64,000 bases of DNA, from assembly GCA_949361645.1 (NCBI GenBank), contig OX442415.1:2364713-2428712 (forward strand). Direction: 5' to 3'. Both the position numbers and the translations under genes were made by a program. Positions 25,993 through 38,600 of this stretch are shown here, one piece after another (position 1 is the stretch's first letter; the number at the start of each line of letters is the position of its first letter). The notes beneath the pieces were generated by a model. The model saw only the letters and a program-made list of their open reading frames with translations, was not told where the DNA came from and searched no databases. The DNA is from Spongilla lacustris. Lineage: Eukaryota; Porifera; Demospongiae; Spongillida; Spongillidae.

Positions 25993-26621
25993 AACAAACC
26001 CAGCTAGCTTACCTTTTTCCTTTCACACATGATCCTTTCAGCCGGATAGTACTTCATTTGACATGCGCTATAAGATGAGAGCCGGGGCCAGCGGGGTGAA
26101 TGGGGATAGGGGAGAGGAGGAGCGAGAGTGATGGGAGGGAGGAAGAGGTAGGAAAATTGACGGGATGAGGAGGGAGGGAGATGGAAGGGGAGGTAAGGAA
26201 ATTGAAGGGAGGAGGAAAAGAAAAAGTATTATTTGGTTTTTTTGTACAGGTTGTGGTGGCAGTTTGTATATGCCAAAACACTGAGTGTCTAACTGGCTAA
26301 ATAAAATTGAGGGATTCATGAAAGTTTGTGTTATGATGTTCTACTTGCATTGCTGCAGTATTATTATAGGAAGTCTTCCCTTCATATGTACAGTTAAATG
26401 GCATGTTTGTGAACCCTGGATTAATTGACAGAACAGCAAGTGACATGCCACGTGTACACCAGGGGGTAGGTGCGGTAAATCCCTGGTGTTATAGGAAGTA
26501 CATGCATGTAATGGTGTGCTTCTTGTACACGTAACATCTGTAGCAAATGCATGAACTGGAAACCGTAAGTGATACTGGCAGATGTTGCCTATTGCTGCCT
26601 CCTCCTCCCCCACGTTCAGCT

Positions 26622-26622
26622 G

Positions 26623-26664
<42 letters not shown>
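26622..26664. repeat. (TG)n microsatellite
   Basis: About 21 uninterrupted TG units, directly followed by tacataaaca. No gene recognised in the surrounding 26.0-27.0 kb. Confidence 0.95.
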
Positions 26665-26666
<2 letters not shown>

Positions 26667-27049
26667 ATAAACACCTGCTGATCCTATCTTATTTTGATGT
26701 TTGTACAAGGTAACAATAGCCCAATGCCATGAATTTTGTTGTGTGGCCAGACTGTGCTGATAAAAGTCTAGGTCTGTACATACAGTGAACAACCCCTAGG
26801 CCTGGTTTTGCTGGTTGTCCTAGGGAATAGCTGTGTCCTGGAAGTTCATAGTATGTTAACAGATGTGCAGCACTACTACTTGTGTCCATACATGTATGTA
26901 CATTTTTGGTGAGCCCCAGGATTATTGTATTGCCTGTCTACTTGTTGCCAGCTAGGCTTGGAGTACTACAGTTGAGAGCCTTACTGTTGACAGTAATGAG
27001 AGCAAGGTACTACATGTAATGCCGTGCATACTAAGAATGAAAACCTTTA

Positions 27050-27180
27050 GGGAAGGCCAACAGTATAGGGAGAAGGCCAACTATATAGGGAGAAGGCCAA
27101 CAGTATAGGGAGAAGATCAACAGTATAGGGAGAAGGCCAACTGTACAGGGAGAAGGTCAACCGACCAACAGTATAGTATA
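27050..27180. repeat. aacagtatagggagaaggcc minisatellite, small array
   Basis: About six units of 20 bp (gccaacagtatagggagaag). This is the same family as the larger array at 28745-29245. Confidence 0.9.
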
Positions 27181-27259
27181 TAACATGTACATGTACATGT
27201 AAGTTGTCAAGGGAGGTTCGTACATACATGTATGTACGAAGTGGGCCCATAAGGTTATT

Positions 27260-28130
27260 CTACATTGTATTTGTGATAACTATGCAAACACTTAATGGGC
27301 ATGGGCCAACTTACATACATGTATGAAGCTTTAGCATAGCCCCAGATCCATTATCCCTTGTTAGGCCAGTAGCTAGCTTAGGGCTGGCTTGTGGTTTCCT
27401 TGTCCACACAATGGATGTGGTTGCTTTGCAAAACTTAGGTAACCACTAAAATCACTACCTACATGTATCTTTGATGCATGTACATGTAGTGACCTACAGC
27501 CAAAAAAGTTGCATGAAGGGCATAGGATGACTTGGCTACATACATGTACATGTATAGAAGGGTTAAGGTGACCACACTTAGGTAACATGTTGTGTGCAAC
27601 TCAAATGAATATAGCGCATGGTCACCTTTTAAAGCACAGCCTCAGATGCAAATGTAGTAATATTAAATTTACCAGAACTTTTGTGTAGGTAGTCAGGGTT
27701 AGGGTTTATACCTGCATCTGGTAGCCACCAGATGAGACCATTTTTGAAATTAGTCCTGGGTACATATAGGTGTCTATAAAGATAGACAATAGTACATGTA
27801 ACAAAGAGTACATGTACAAGTTAATGTACCTCTCCAGGCCCTTAAACAGAAGTACTTTAACATGCATGTTCAAAGACCTCTGATGGAGCCGTCACCCAAG
27901 TGATGCATTGTATGTGTACAAAGGACACCTCCCCCCTTCTGGGGGATTTGGAGAGGTGATCCAATGACACCACCAACACCCCTCCAGGGGAGTGAGGAAA
28001 TGTTCTCAGCACCAATGCATGCAAACAAAAATTAGCATGTCCAAAAATACCATGCGTACTCTAGTGCATGTAGCCACCATCACAATAGCCCCCAAACAGC
28101 CATTTACACACCTGTTATCTGTCTTCACTG
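27260..28130. other. Non-coding stretch rich in tacatgtaca
   Basis: No gene recognised. The palindrome tacatgtaca and close variants appear repeatedly (near 27184, 27478, 27540, 27800), as elsewhere in the window. Confidence 0.4.
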
Positions 28131-28133
28131 TGT

Positions 28134-28279
28134 TCAAAGGACTGGGGAAGTAGCCAGACCAGTAAATACTTTGGTTTGTAGTACTGCAATTAGTAGGTCT
28201 TCATTGATCCTCTGCTCCTCCAGTAGTATGGTAGCTCTCTCCTGATAGATTGTTGTGTCTTGTTGTGGTTGTACAGCAA

Positions 28280-28378
<99 letters not shown>

Positions 28379-29434
28379 ACATGTACATGCATGTGTGTGT
28401 TTGTGTCCAAATTATTATTATTTATATCTGATGTATATGGATGTACATGTAAGTACCACTGTGTACAGATATATGTGTGGACATCATTGGTGTGTGTGCC
28501 CATGTTTTAAGCACACAATACACAGCTATACATCAGCGTGTGTAGTGTGAACATAATGGAGACACTTGTGAATATGTGCATCGCCACCAGTAGAGCTACT
28601 ACATTGAGTGTCCACACTGTAACTGAGCGTGCGTGACTTGCTGGAAGTGTCCATACACGTGTGTGGTGTGTGTGTCCCACAGGTCAGCTATACACATGGT
28701 AAACAAAGGGACAGAGATGCTACACAAATGGACAATGCTCAGTGGTTCATATAGGGAGAAAGCCAATAGTATAGGGAGAAGGCCAACTGTATAGGAAATA
28801 GTATAGGGATAAGGCCAACAGTATAGGGAGAAAGCCAACAGCATAGGGAGATGGCCAACTGTATAGGGATAAGGTCAACCATATAGGGAGAAGGGTCAAC
28901 AGTACAGGGAGAAGGTCAACTGTATAGGAATAGTATAGGGAGAAGGGCCAACAGTATAGGGAGAAGGCCAACAGTATAGGGAGAAGGCCAACAGTATAGG
29001 GAGAAGGCCAACAATATATAGGGAGAAGGCTAACAGTATAGGAAGAAGGCCAATGTATAGGGAGAAGGCCAATGTATAGGGAGAAGGGCCAACAGTATAG
29101 GGAGAAGGCCAACAGTATAGCGAGAATGCCACCAGTCTAACACTACAGGAAGAAGACCAACAGTATAAGGAGACGGGCAATTAACGGTCCGGGAGAAGGC
29201 CAACAGTACAGGGAGAATTCCATACAGTACTAGTATAGGGAGAAGGCCATATCTCTTCCCCCTTCACTGCATCGAATATATGCCTGTTCTGCACATACTA
29301 AATTCACACAGTATACTCACCAAAACACCTGAATCTCAGAAGTTGAAATCATGCAGGGCAATTCGTTTATTGCTGCCTCCACATCTCCAAAGCTACGATT
29401 GTGTATTATCATTAATAATTCATCTGCAATTAAC
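28134..29434 (-). CDS. Candidate two-exon 3' gene end, unknown function
   Basis: Exon 29434 to about 29333 (acceptor ATTGCAG) encodes ELLMIIHNRSFGDVEAAINE... and can end at CAG/GTGTTT. The next exon starts directly after the (CA)n repeat with an acceptor CACAG at about 28280. It encodes QERATILLEEQRINEDLLIA... and stops at 28134. The phases agree (0). The sequence looks like amphipathic helices. I do not recognise a family, the donor is weak, and upstream exons are not resolved, so this is a low-confidence gene. Confidence 0.3.
28281..28378. repeat. (TG)n microsatellite, ~49 units
   Basis: Nearly pure TG over about 98 bp with one C interruption. On the minus strand it ends in CACAG, the possible acceptor of the candidate exon at 28134-28280. 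Confidence 0.95.
28745..29245. repeat. agtatagggagaaggccaac minisatellite, large array
   Basis: About 24 degenerate 20-22 bp units (agtatagggagaaggccaac) with small indels. Same family as 27050-27180, about 1.6 kb away. Confidence 0.9.
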
Positions 29435-29439
29435 AGTTA

Positions 29440-30380
29440 ACTAGTTGCAACGTATGCAATAACTGTAACTTAATCCCAGATGACGCAAGGTATTACGTTA
29501 TGACAAATTGTTTATGAATAAATTATGCCCGGTAGAAATTAATTTTTTGTCTTGATTTTACTACACGAATGGTTCATGCCATAATTATATAAAACACAGA
29601 TTCACAATCAGACCGATTTATAGTAAATTATAAATGTGTTTAAAATTCAATTTGAAAATAAAAGCAAGATGACTGCCTATGTATGGGCCATTTCTCCATA
29701 TGTTCATCCAAAGAAGCACAGTCCTAGTGTGGAGAACATAAAGACATGTAGACACATACTTATGTACTTGAGGAGACATACCTTTACCAGAAGTCTTGTA
29801 TCTTTTTTAATTTACCTCTCCAAAGTCTCAATGTTTGCCTCTTTAGCTTGCAAGTAACAACTGTGCCGGCACACATGAAGCGTGAAGACTGAGTAGAAGC
29901 AAAATACTAGTCTTAAGAAAAACACAAACACACACACATACACACACATGTAAACCACTCATGTATAGATATACAAGATGGAATATCTTCATTCATTGAT
30001 GCATTCATTTTTCACACATCTCCCACATCTCTCTGTCTCCAATCTGTTCTGCTACTCTGCCTCCATACTCACCTTATACTTTTTCCACCGCCAAATTACA
30101 AGATAACAAAGTCATTACAAATAAGAGGGGGTACCAATGGTGTACATGTATGAGAAGTCCCAAGTGAGGCATCTAAATACCTTACTGGTAGTGAAAGAAA
30201 AGGCAGTGTGTGTCACATGGGACATACTTACAAGTGTAAGGCAAAATTTTTTACCTATCAATTTAGCAGCAATTTAGAGACACATGACCAAATGGAGAGG
30301 AAGCTCTCTGCATAGCTGGTAGTAAGAATGGGTAAAGATATCCCTCATTTAGTTTGCAGAGTGACCTACAATGTACATGT
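29440..30380. other. Non-coding stretch, nothing certain
   Basis: A possible donor (ttggagag/gtaaat on the minus strand near 29813) and another (aag/gtgagt near 30070) hint at small exons of a minus-strand gene, but no coherent frame could be built. Confidence 0.3.
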
Positions 30381-30387
30381 ATATCAC

Positions 30388-30776
30388 CATTGGGACCCCA
30401 TTTTGTGTACCATTGGGACCCCTCTAATGTTTACACTATAGGGACCACACAACAGTGGGACCCCCCTTTTGTGTACACCATTAAAACTTTTAATGTGTGC
30501 GCGAACAGGACCTCTCTTATGTGTCCACCATTGGGACCCCTCTTATGTGTGCACCATTGGGACCCCTCTTATGTGTGCACCATTGGGAACCCTCTTATGT
30601 GTGCACCATTGCGACCCCTATTATGTCTACACCATTGGGACCCCTCTTATGTGTGCACCATTGGGACCCCTCTTATGTGTACACCATTGGGACCCCTCTT
30701 ATGTGTACACCATTGGGACCCCTCATGTGTACACCATTGGGACCCCTCTTATGTGTACACCATTGGGACCCCTATT
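30388..30776. repeat. 26-bp minisatellite (tgtgtacaccattgggacccctctta)
   Basis: About 14 units, the first few degenerate and the later ones near identical. ORFs rich in 'DPSYVYTIGTPLM' reflect the repeat only. Confidence 0.92.
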
Positions 30777-31069
30777 AGGCCCTTGCTCCCTTGAGGCACA
30801 CGTACCGTAGCGTGGTGGGACGTTACAGTGCGAGCTGCTTCAGCGAGTTGCATGTTGTTGGGTTGGTTCTGCTCGAAGTGATGCTATTTTCTCTGAATAC
30901 TGTCTGTAACAGGAAACAAATGCGCGGGGCTTACATTCTGAACTAATGATTACTTATTCATGTACAACATGCCGTCTATTATCAATAATGTTCTGCTCTA
31001 TGTGGTTACATGCACCAGTGTAGCGGCAGTGCTGAACTGGTTCTGTACTTTTCCCTTTATGTAGATGTG

Positions 31070-31640
31070 TAAACATAGCATGCAGTGGAAACACATTCAC
31101 TCCATTCTGCAGTCACCCAATGCATTCTATGACACTTTATAGTGACCCAGAAATTACACCAACTCAACAGGGGTGTAGCAAACACATGTCTCCCTAGTGA
31201 GGACTCAGTTAAGTATTTTTCAAACAACCCCTACCATTCCTTATACATGTGTCAACAAGGTCTGTAGTGGAAGCACATTCGCTCCATCTGCAGTCACCCT
31301 ATGCATTCTATGACACTTGATAAAGTCCCAGAAATTACAAAAACACACCAGGGGTCTTCCTCACACATGTCTCACTAGTGGGGACTCAGCTAAACACTTT
31401 TCTAACCACCCCTACCCTTCCTATACATGGCTCAACAAAGCATACAATGGAAACACATTTGCTCCATTCTGCAGTCACCCAATGCCTTGTCATTGTCCCA
31501 GAAAGTACACCAACTCAACAGTGGTGTATCACTCACTTGTCTTACTAGTGGGGACTTAACTAACCATTTTTTTTTAACCACCTCTAACATTCCTGTACAT
31601 GTGTCAACAAGGCATGCAGTGGAAGCATATCTGCAAGCAC
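31070..31640 (+). repeat. Inverted short array of the 17.6-20 kb satellite
   Basis: About three units on the opposite strand to the main array: caacaaggcatgcagtggaa, ggggactcagctaaac and cccagaaattacaccaactc are reverse complements of the landmarks at 17.6-20 kb. Confidence 0.85.
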
Positions 31641-31980
31641 CCTGTACATACCATATACAGTCAGAGTGTTTGCCACAAAAAAAGAAGAAACATTTAATAT
31701 ATTTATTGATCCAATTGTCTGAATAAACAGCTTGATATCAAGATTGAGAAATACAATTATTTTGCACTCAATCCTGCTCCACCCATTGGTGACTTTATTT
31801 GTGCACCTGCATATTCAAGAACATTATCATGCCTAGTGTAGATATGGTTAGCTGTACCTCTGTACTGCCGAACACGACACTACTACATTTGTAGCTGAGT
31901 ATGGTGCTACATTTGGCAATGCTGTTGTTTACAACATTTACCAACTGAAATCAGAACACTTTCTAAATGCTATTTTACTC

Positions 31981-34617
31981 ACCTCATTCTGAAACAATGA
32001 GAGTGCTTCATCATTCTGATGGTTATCAACATTGGTTATTGAAGACACCCTGAGGTACACCACAGATGGTTTGGATGGTGAAGCTAAAATAAAAGTCACA
32101 AATAAATGATGGAATAATCATCACCTAGCTGTGACAATGGCATTAGGGCCACACCCACCAGCAGTACAGGCACACAAAGATATGGTGTAAGTAGTATTAT
32201 CTAACATGTTTTGAAGCAGAAGATTGGATGGATTTGTAACACTGTAAGGACTTGATGGAGAGTCTGTTGGTAGACTGTACATCACCTATGTGGTGTATAA
32301 CAATCCAAGCTCTTTTTATCCTTTTCTTACCATGTATTCTGATATTATTCCATTGCTACACTTTGGTGGGCTCCAAGATATGAGTACACTGCTGCAGCTA
32401 ATGATATTGACAGTGACATTGAGGGGGGAAGTGGGAGGGGCTTGAAGAGTGGTAAATGATTGAGGCAGTGACACTTTCCCCTCTTCTACAGTCGTACTTG
32501 CAAACACATCAAATATGTAGGCTGTGTAGGGTACTGGAGGAACATTACGATTATTACAGGAAAAGGTAATGTAATGTAACATACTTAGTGACATGTTTTT
32601 CAGTCCCACATATCTCTGGTATCCAGGAACTGTGATGTAGTAACTGAAGTTCTGTCCATTTAAACAGTTGACATCCACCAATCTAGGACTGACAACAGTG
32701 ACATTGACAGAGTAAGAGGAGATGGTGAAGTTCTTTTCCAGAGAATAGTTCCAAGGGAAATTGGCAGAGGTAGCAGTGAGGGCATTGATTGGAACCACTG
32801 GTGGCTGAGGTATTTGCATAAACTGTATTTGAGAACCATATCATTATTATGTATTTAAAAACACTCACCATTATGTGGGATGAATCAAAAACAGGATCAT
32901 TAAATGGTCCAGGCTCTTGGCTGCATGTGGTATAGGCTCTCACCACAATGCTGTACTAAACACATTCCTGCAGTGTATTTAATACTAGATAGGTCTGGGC
33001 ACTGCTCGTGTTCATGTAACTGATGCCAAGCTGTCCATTGCTCAAGGGCCAAGTGTACTGAACCTCAATTCCAACTGATACTGATGGATATTGGAGTAGA
33101 CATGATGGCAGCCACATTTATGGAAGCAGCTATGGGAACTGAGAATTGATACATAATAAACAGATCCACATTATACAAACTGCCTTTATATATAACTGAA
33201 CGTTGCTTATTCTGACATCACATGATAGATAAGACCACAGTGTCTCCATATATTTACTCCTAGGCCAGTTGTACTTGTTGTGAATGTGTTAAATAGACAA
33301 TAATCTACTATTTTTGGGAGGGGGAGGGGGGGCCATTACATCATAGAAACTACTGTCCACTACATGTAAGGACACTTTTAACCATACAAAGAGTAATATC
33401 CAATGTGAACAAATTGGTGGGCAGTTTTTGTCCAACATTAGCTGCTTTACTGTGGACATATATGAATACTGAATATATTCTCAGCTTTAACAGTTTATAA
33501 TAAAAAGAATTATACAGTATTCTTCTTCTTTGCTCTGCTCTCATTTGGTTGATATAAATGATTAAAGTAAAGCATTTACAACATTAAAAATAGTGGATAA
33601 TGTGACATACAAGAAATAATATCTGCATGTCTGCTCTGCTCTCATTTGCAACTATAATTTGAACATGTATCTCAACTCACAAAGATCCCAACCATTTAAA
33701 TTTAATACATAAAATTTTACTTCAATTGCACATCAAGTTACAAGTTTCAATCATAACCAACATAGTATTACCTGATTGAGCAGTTTGCACAGTGACAATG
33801 GTTGAAGGGCTTCCTTCTCCCACTGATGTATTAGCAGTCACAATGGTGGGCAAATTTGTCACTTGCTCAGAATTTGAAGAGGTGTTACAGTAAACAGAGT
33901 AACCAGTTATAATACCATTCTTGGGTGTAGGTGCAGACCAACTTCCGCAGCCCTCCCAGCCCAGGGATTGGGGAAGCATAGAAAGGTAGGAGAGAAAGTG
34001 GGAGGATAAAGAGGAAGGAATTTGGGGCTCACCTAGCCAGCTGATCAAGTTCTCCTTCCCTCTGGCATCATGGTGATGTCATACATCTGTTGCGGATTGC
34101 TGCTTTGGCATTAGTACTGACCCAATTATATCTGGTGCCAATCAGCTACTGACAAAAGTCCTCGTGGAGAGCCTGCAGCTGTTGGTGCTCCACTGTACAC
34201 AACTGGTCTGGTACATAGGACTGCAATGGGGTAGTGAGTGAAGGAAAGGGAAGGGGGACAGATAGAGAAGGCAGTAAGGAGAGCAAATTGCTGTGAAGTA
34301 ACCCCTGGGGTTACCCCCTCGTTTTGTTCACAGAGTCGCTTTCAGCAGGGGTAAATAATGTCAGGTATGACTAGCGATACAGCTGGTTTCCGTTTTGTGG
34401 TGCCAGAGTAGGCCTATTCGATATATCTGGCTGTACCCGTCACCACAACCAGGTGAGATCCTTCGATATCAATGGTAGCTGCGAGAAATAAAGCCCGGAA
34501 TCAGAAGGAGATGCACATATTGGAAATATGGGGAAAGGAGAGTGGTCTTTCCTTACCAGAAATAGCATTCATTAGCGCAAAATAGGACAGTAACTGTAGC
34601 AGAAACTTATGTTTCAT
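31981..34617 (-). pseudogene. Decayed FN3 receptor copy (paralogue of the 35.5-37.3 kb region)
   Basis: It starts with a 61-bp signal-peptide exon (34617-34557, MKHKFLLQLLSYFALMNAIS, then a GTAAGG donor) and a short exon from 34478. Fibronectin III pieces follow: WSAPTPKNGIITGYSVYCN (to 33772), TWPLSNGQLGISYMNTSSA with an in-frame TAG at 32956-32958, two FN3 domains in 32819-32328 (VPQPPVVPINALTATSANF; APPTSPLNVTVNII), an FN3 tail near 32290-32110, and SVVYLRVSSITNVDNHQND at 32085-31983. Each piece has a counterpart in the plus-strand gene. The copy stops before any GAIN or 7TM part and runs toward the inverted satellite. The nonsense codon and missing half-domains mark it as a truncated pseudogene. 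Confidence 0.72.
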
Positions 34618-35039
34618 AATTAAAACAATCCATGCTGGTGTCGATGATCTGAAAGCAGTCGCGCAATTTCTAAAACTGTTGAATATTGTCTTTGTAGAGC
34701 ACTATGTATATGATCTCTGATACTTTGTAAATTCATTTAATACTAGGCAAATGTAATTTGTTCATATAAAATACTATATGCGGTAAGATCAGAAATTGCG
34801 CGCAGCACAGGCTGTGGTCAGATATGTATAATATGCTGTAAGTCGCACGAGCAATGAAGCGCACAGCGCTGCGGTCTTGTGGTCAGGTGGTACAGTGTTT
34901 CTAAGAAGGACGTTGTGATAATTTTGGCACGAATAACATTCCATAGATGGCACCCACTGTTAAAAATATATAAGCGCCATTTTACTAGCGTGCATGATTA
35001 TTAATTGGACCCCAAAACGTCACAACAGTAGATGGATTA

Positions 35040-35304
35040 CATCACCATTACATTACGTTCGGTGTATAGTGGCAGGGCCGGTGCAGTGAGGCCCGGGGTA
35101 ACAGATCGCTTGGGGGCCCCATAGGCCCTGGAAATACGAGCGGGGAGGGGGTTCCCCCTTGACATTGGCCAAATAGTAGACGGGCGGGGGGGTGGTCCCA
35201 AGTTTTTTTTTACATCCGTAGTACATGTACGTTTAAACTGCATGCCATAATACAATACAATTTCGGACCTTGGGGCCCCTGGCCCGGGGTAGGTAACTCC
35301 CTTT

Positions 35305-35343
<39 letters not shown>

Positions 35344-35365
35344 AGCCTCTCATACCGGCCCTGCA
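35040..35365. mobile_element. Short interspersed element with a ~37-nt C tract
   Basis: The segment runs from gtggcagggccggtgcagtg to cccagcctctcataccggccctgc. It is GC-rich with the phrases ggggccccataggccctgg and ggggcccctggcccgggg, and holds a long C homopolymer at about 35307-35343. The ends (gcagggccggt... / ...accggccctgc) form a short inverted repeat. It has no coding capacity. It is a probable non-autonomous transposon of a type recurring in this window. Confidence 0.5.
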
Positions 35366-35469
35366 TATATAGTGATGATATAAAGCACCGATCACGTTAA
35401 CCAAAGCAAGCAAAATAAAAGCCCTGGGACAGGAAACTATAATCATATTTGGAAAGTTCGTAGTAGTTT

Positions 35470-35640
35470 AACGCTAATTATTTGCGCGCGGCCGGAAGCT
35501 GATGAAATGCAAGGCCTAGTGGTCACTGTGGTTGACAACGCTGTGCATCGACGGATACTTGGCCACTGTTGTACTACCAGTACCAGCACCTGCACTGATG
35601 GGACAAAACCTAACTTTTACATGCAGCGGGTGTTTTACTT
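35470..35640 (+). pseudogene. Inverted duplicate of the Ig-receptor promoter and first exon, frameshifted
   Basis: Sequence from taattatttgcgcg through atgcaaggcctagtggt and on to gggacaaaacctaacttt matches, in inverted orientation, the region around the start codon at 17269. Relative to that copy, a 2-bp loss (CTGTGTGG to CTGTGG) shifts the frame inside the signal peptide, so the copy starts MQGLVVTV and then diverges. It lies just upstream of the FN3/GPCR gene and may supply its promoter. Confidence 0.75.
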
Positions 35641-35667
35641 GTACTTAATATTCACATCAATATATCC

Positions 35668-38600
35668 CATAGTTCCATCCTCACCTATCAATTTCTCTTT
35701 GTTTGCTGTTCCTGGATATCCAACTACACTGTCAGCTAATTGGTCTGCACCTATTCATAAAAATGGAATCATTGTAGCCTATTCTGCACATTGCAACACT
35801 TCTATCAACCAGGCATATCCAGAGCAAGTGATTGGTTTAAATGTACCCACCGTTAGATCAGTACTAAATTTAACAACAATTAAAATCGACTGCACAAACA
35901 TTTGAAGGAAGTAAGGTTTATAGTAATGTGTTCAAGAATAGGCTGCATGATTGTGTGTGTAGGTTATGCTATTTTTTCATGATTATTATTGAAATGAATG
36001 TAATCTTCAGTTCCCAGCAGCTCACCCAGCAACATTGCTGCCATTACAAATTCAACATTTTCAGTTAATGTCACATGGGTCAGTGTCTCCAATATTTCAA
36101 GGAATGGTATCATAACAACCTATTAAGTAATTCACATGTGGCCACTGAGTAATGGATATCTCAGTATGAATTATGCAAACACTAGTGGTGCTTCAACTCA
36201 AATATTACTTGACATGCTTATGGACTGTGTGCAATACAACATCTCAGTGAGAGCTTACACCAGCCAAGGACCTGGTCCATTTAGTGCATCAGTTCTTGAT
36301 TCATCCCTCAACAGTGAGTTCACCAACACCTAAGTCATGTAGCATTCATAATGGAATTCTTTACCATTTGCAGTGCATGTTCAGGTCCCACAACCACCAG
36401 AGGTTCCTCTAAGTGCACTTTCTGCAACCTCTGCAAACCTCACCTGGAACTCTCCCCTGGAAAAGAACTACACGATAACGTCTTACAATATTAATGTCAC
36501 TGTTGATGATCCCAGTTTAAATGTGTACTGTAAATGGGTAAAATCTTACCTACTCTTTTGCAGTTCCTGGAAATCAGACATATACATAACACTAGACGAT
36601 ACATTGCTTAGTAAGTTTTCTAATTCATTGATGTAAAAGTGGCTTGCATATGCTTTCCCACAGTACCTTATACATCATATATGTTTGATGTATTGGCCAA
36701 CACAACTGATGGAGTGGAAGAATTCTCTGCTCCTCGCTCATTTCGAACACTACAAGCTCCTCCTACTTCCCCCCTCAATTTTAGTATTCAAACCCTCAGT
36801 TACAGCAGTTTGCTTTTATTATGGAATCCACCAATGTGCACCAATGGAATGATATCAGGATATGCAGTGAGCAAAGTTATACTGTAACTTAGATATGTGA
36901 CATTTATTAATACCATCAACATTTAGGTGAATTATATTCCAGCAATTGGCTTTCCACAAAGTCCTTATATAACCTCTAATGCTACCAGTCTTTTACTTCA
37001 AAACCTTTTGAACAGTACCATATACACAATATCATTGTTTGCCTTTACCACAGGTATTTGTGGTTCAGGAGTATCTGGAACAAATGTGACACTGCGGGGT
37101 AGGGAAATGTATGCTCTTAATGTAAATAATGTGAATTCTTTAAAACAGCACCGTCAACTATTCCAAGTGTTATTTATATACATGAGAGTTTCTACAATAA
37201 ATAACACTGACAACCATCAAGATGATCAGGCACTTGCACAGTTTCAAAGTGAGGTATGTTGGGGAAGAATAGGTTAGTTGGGTTTAAGTAATTGGGGTAC
37301 TAAGCCACCATTATTTATGTATCTCAATGGAGATGATCATACTGTAATTATAATAAACGATGAATCATATAATAATAAAAGGTGAACAAAGCCTATAGAA
37401 ATCAATATTAATAAGGCAGCTTTATACATGTATACTTGCTGCTATGGTGATATATTCACTGTAGCATGAATGCTTACATGCATTAGTTTTAAACTAGCAG
37501 CTCATGCATAGGTCTCCAAAAAACACCTCACTACAGCTAAAGACCAGTCTTGCAGTCTTATAAGCATGCTGGGTAGACGAGAAAATTGATATCCCCAACC
37601 TCCTCCCCCCCCCCCCCCCCCCCCCCCCCCCAAGTTGTCCAAAACTATTTCAATCAGTACCATGCAGGATACTAGCAATGCACTTTAACTATTTTGTCCA
37701 TAGAGTGCTGTAACAGACTTTGTATCTCATCCAATGTTTTATTTTAAATCAGCTAAAGATTTTTGTAAATGCCACCCTTCGGACAATTGGAGTAATAGAA
37801 GACCCAAACTTGGAAATGATATGTGCAGCTGTACAAAGGTGAGAAATGCTTGTAGTTATATACCAATGTCATTAGTACAGCTTTGAACTATACCTTCACA
37901 TAGATGTCAAAATGATGTCATCAATGGGTGGTTCAGAGTTGAGTGCAAAATTTTGATATTTCTTACCTTACTCCCTATTGAGATTACAAGGTTCATTCCG
38001 TCTGTTCAATCAAACAGCATTACAAGTGCAGCTCTTGAACTTGTAGTTGGCACACAAAAATTTTCAGGTTTTGTTTCATTTAGTCATAAAAGAATGTATG
38101 ATCATCAATACACACTTACAGCATATGGATTTTGCAGCTGCAGCCTGAATGTAAATAATGGAAGAGGAACATACAACTGGCCTGAGGCATTGGTTGGAGG
38201 ATTTACATCTCAAATGTGTCAGTATGGGGTTATAGGTCAGAATGTGACACGAAACTGCATAGAAAACATGACCTGGACTGAGGATGCTTCCATGTGCCCT
38301 ACAGAGGTTACCGATCAGTTTAATCAGCTGAATAAGGCTATTAAAAATGTTAGCATTAAATTGCACTGCATAGCTAATCAGATTGAATTTCAATAGCAAA
38401 CAATTAGCATCCTGAATGTGGTAAATGTAACAACACAATTACAAGCTGTAGTGTCACAAGCTACCTGATGGTAGACCAAAGTGTCTCCAACTTGGCTGTA
38501 GTAACATCTGTGTTCACTCAAATTTCAAACATTTTATCATCACCAATTGTACCAATACAAAACAAGGTACATGCATTCTATCACCTGCTATTTTCAAGTA

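Noticed and set aside
30354..30810. Plus-strand ORFs of 93-146 codons
   Set aside because: Translations of the 26-bp minisatellite in three frames.
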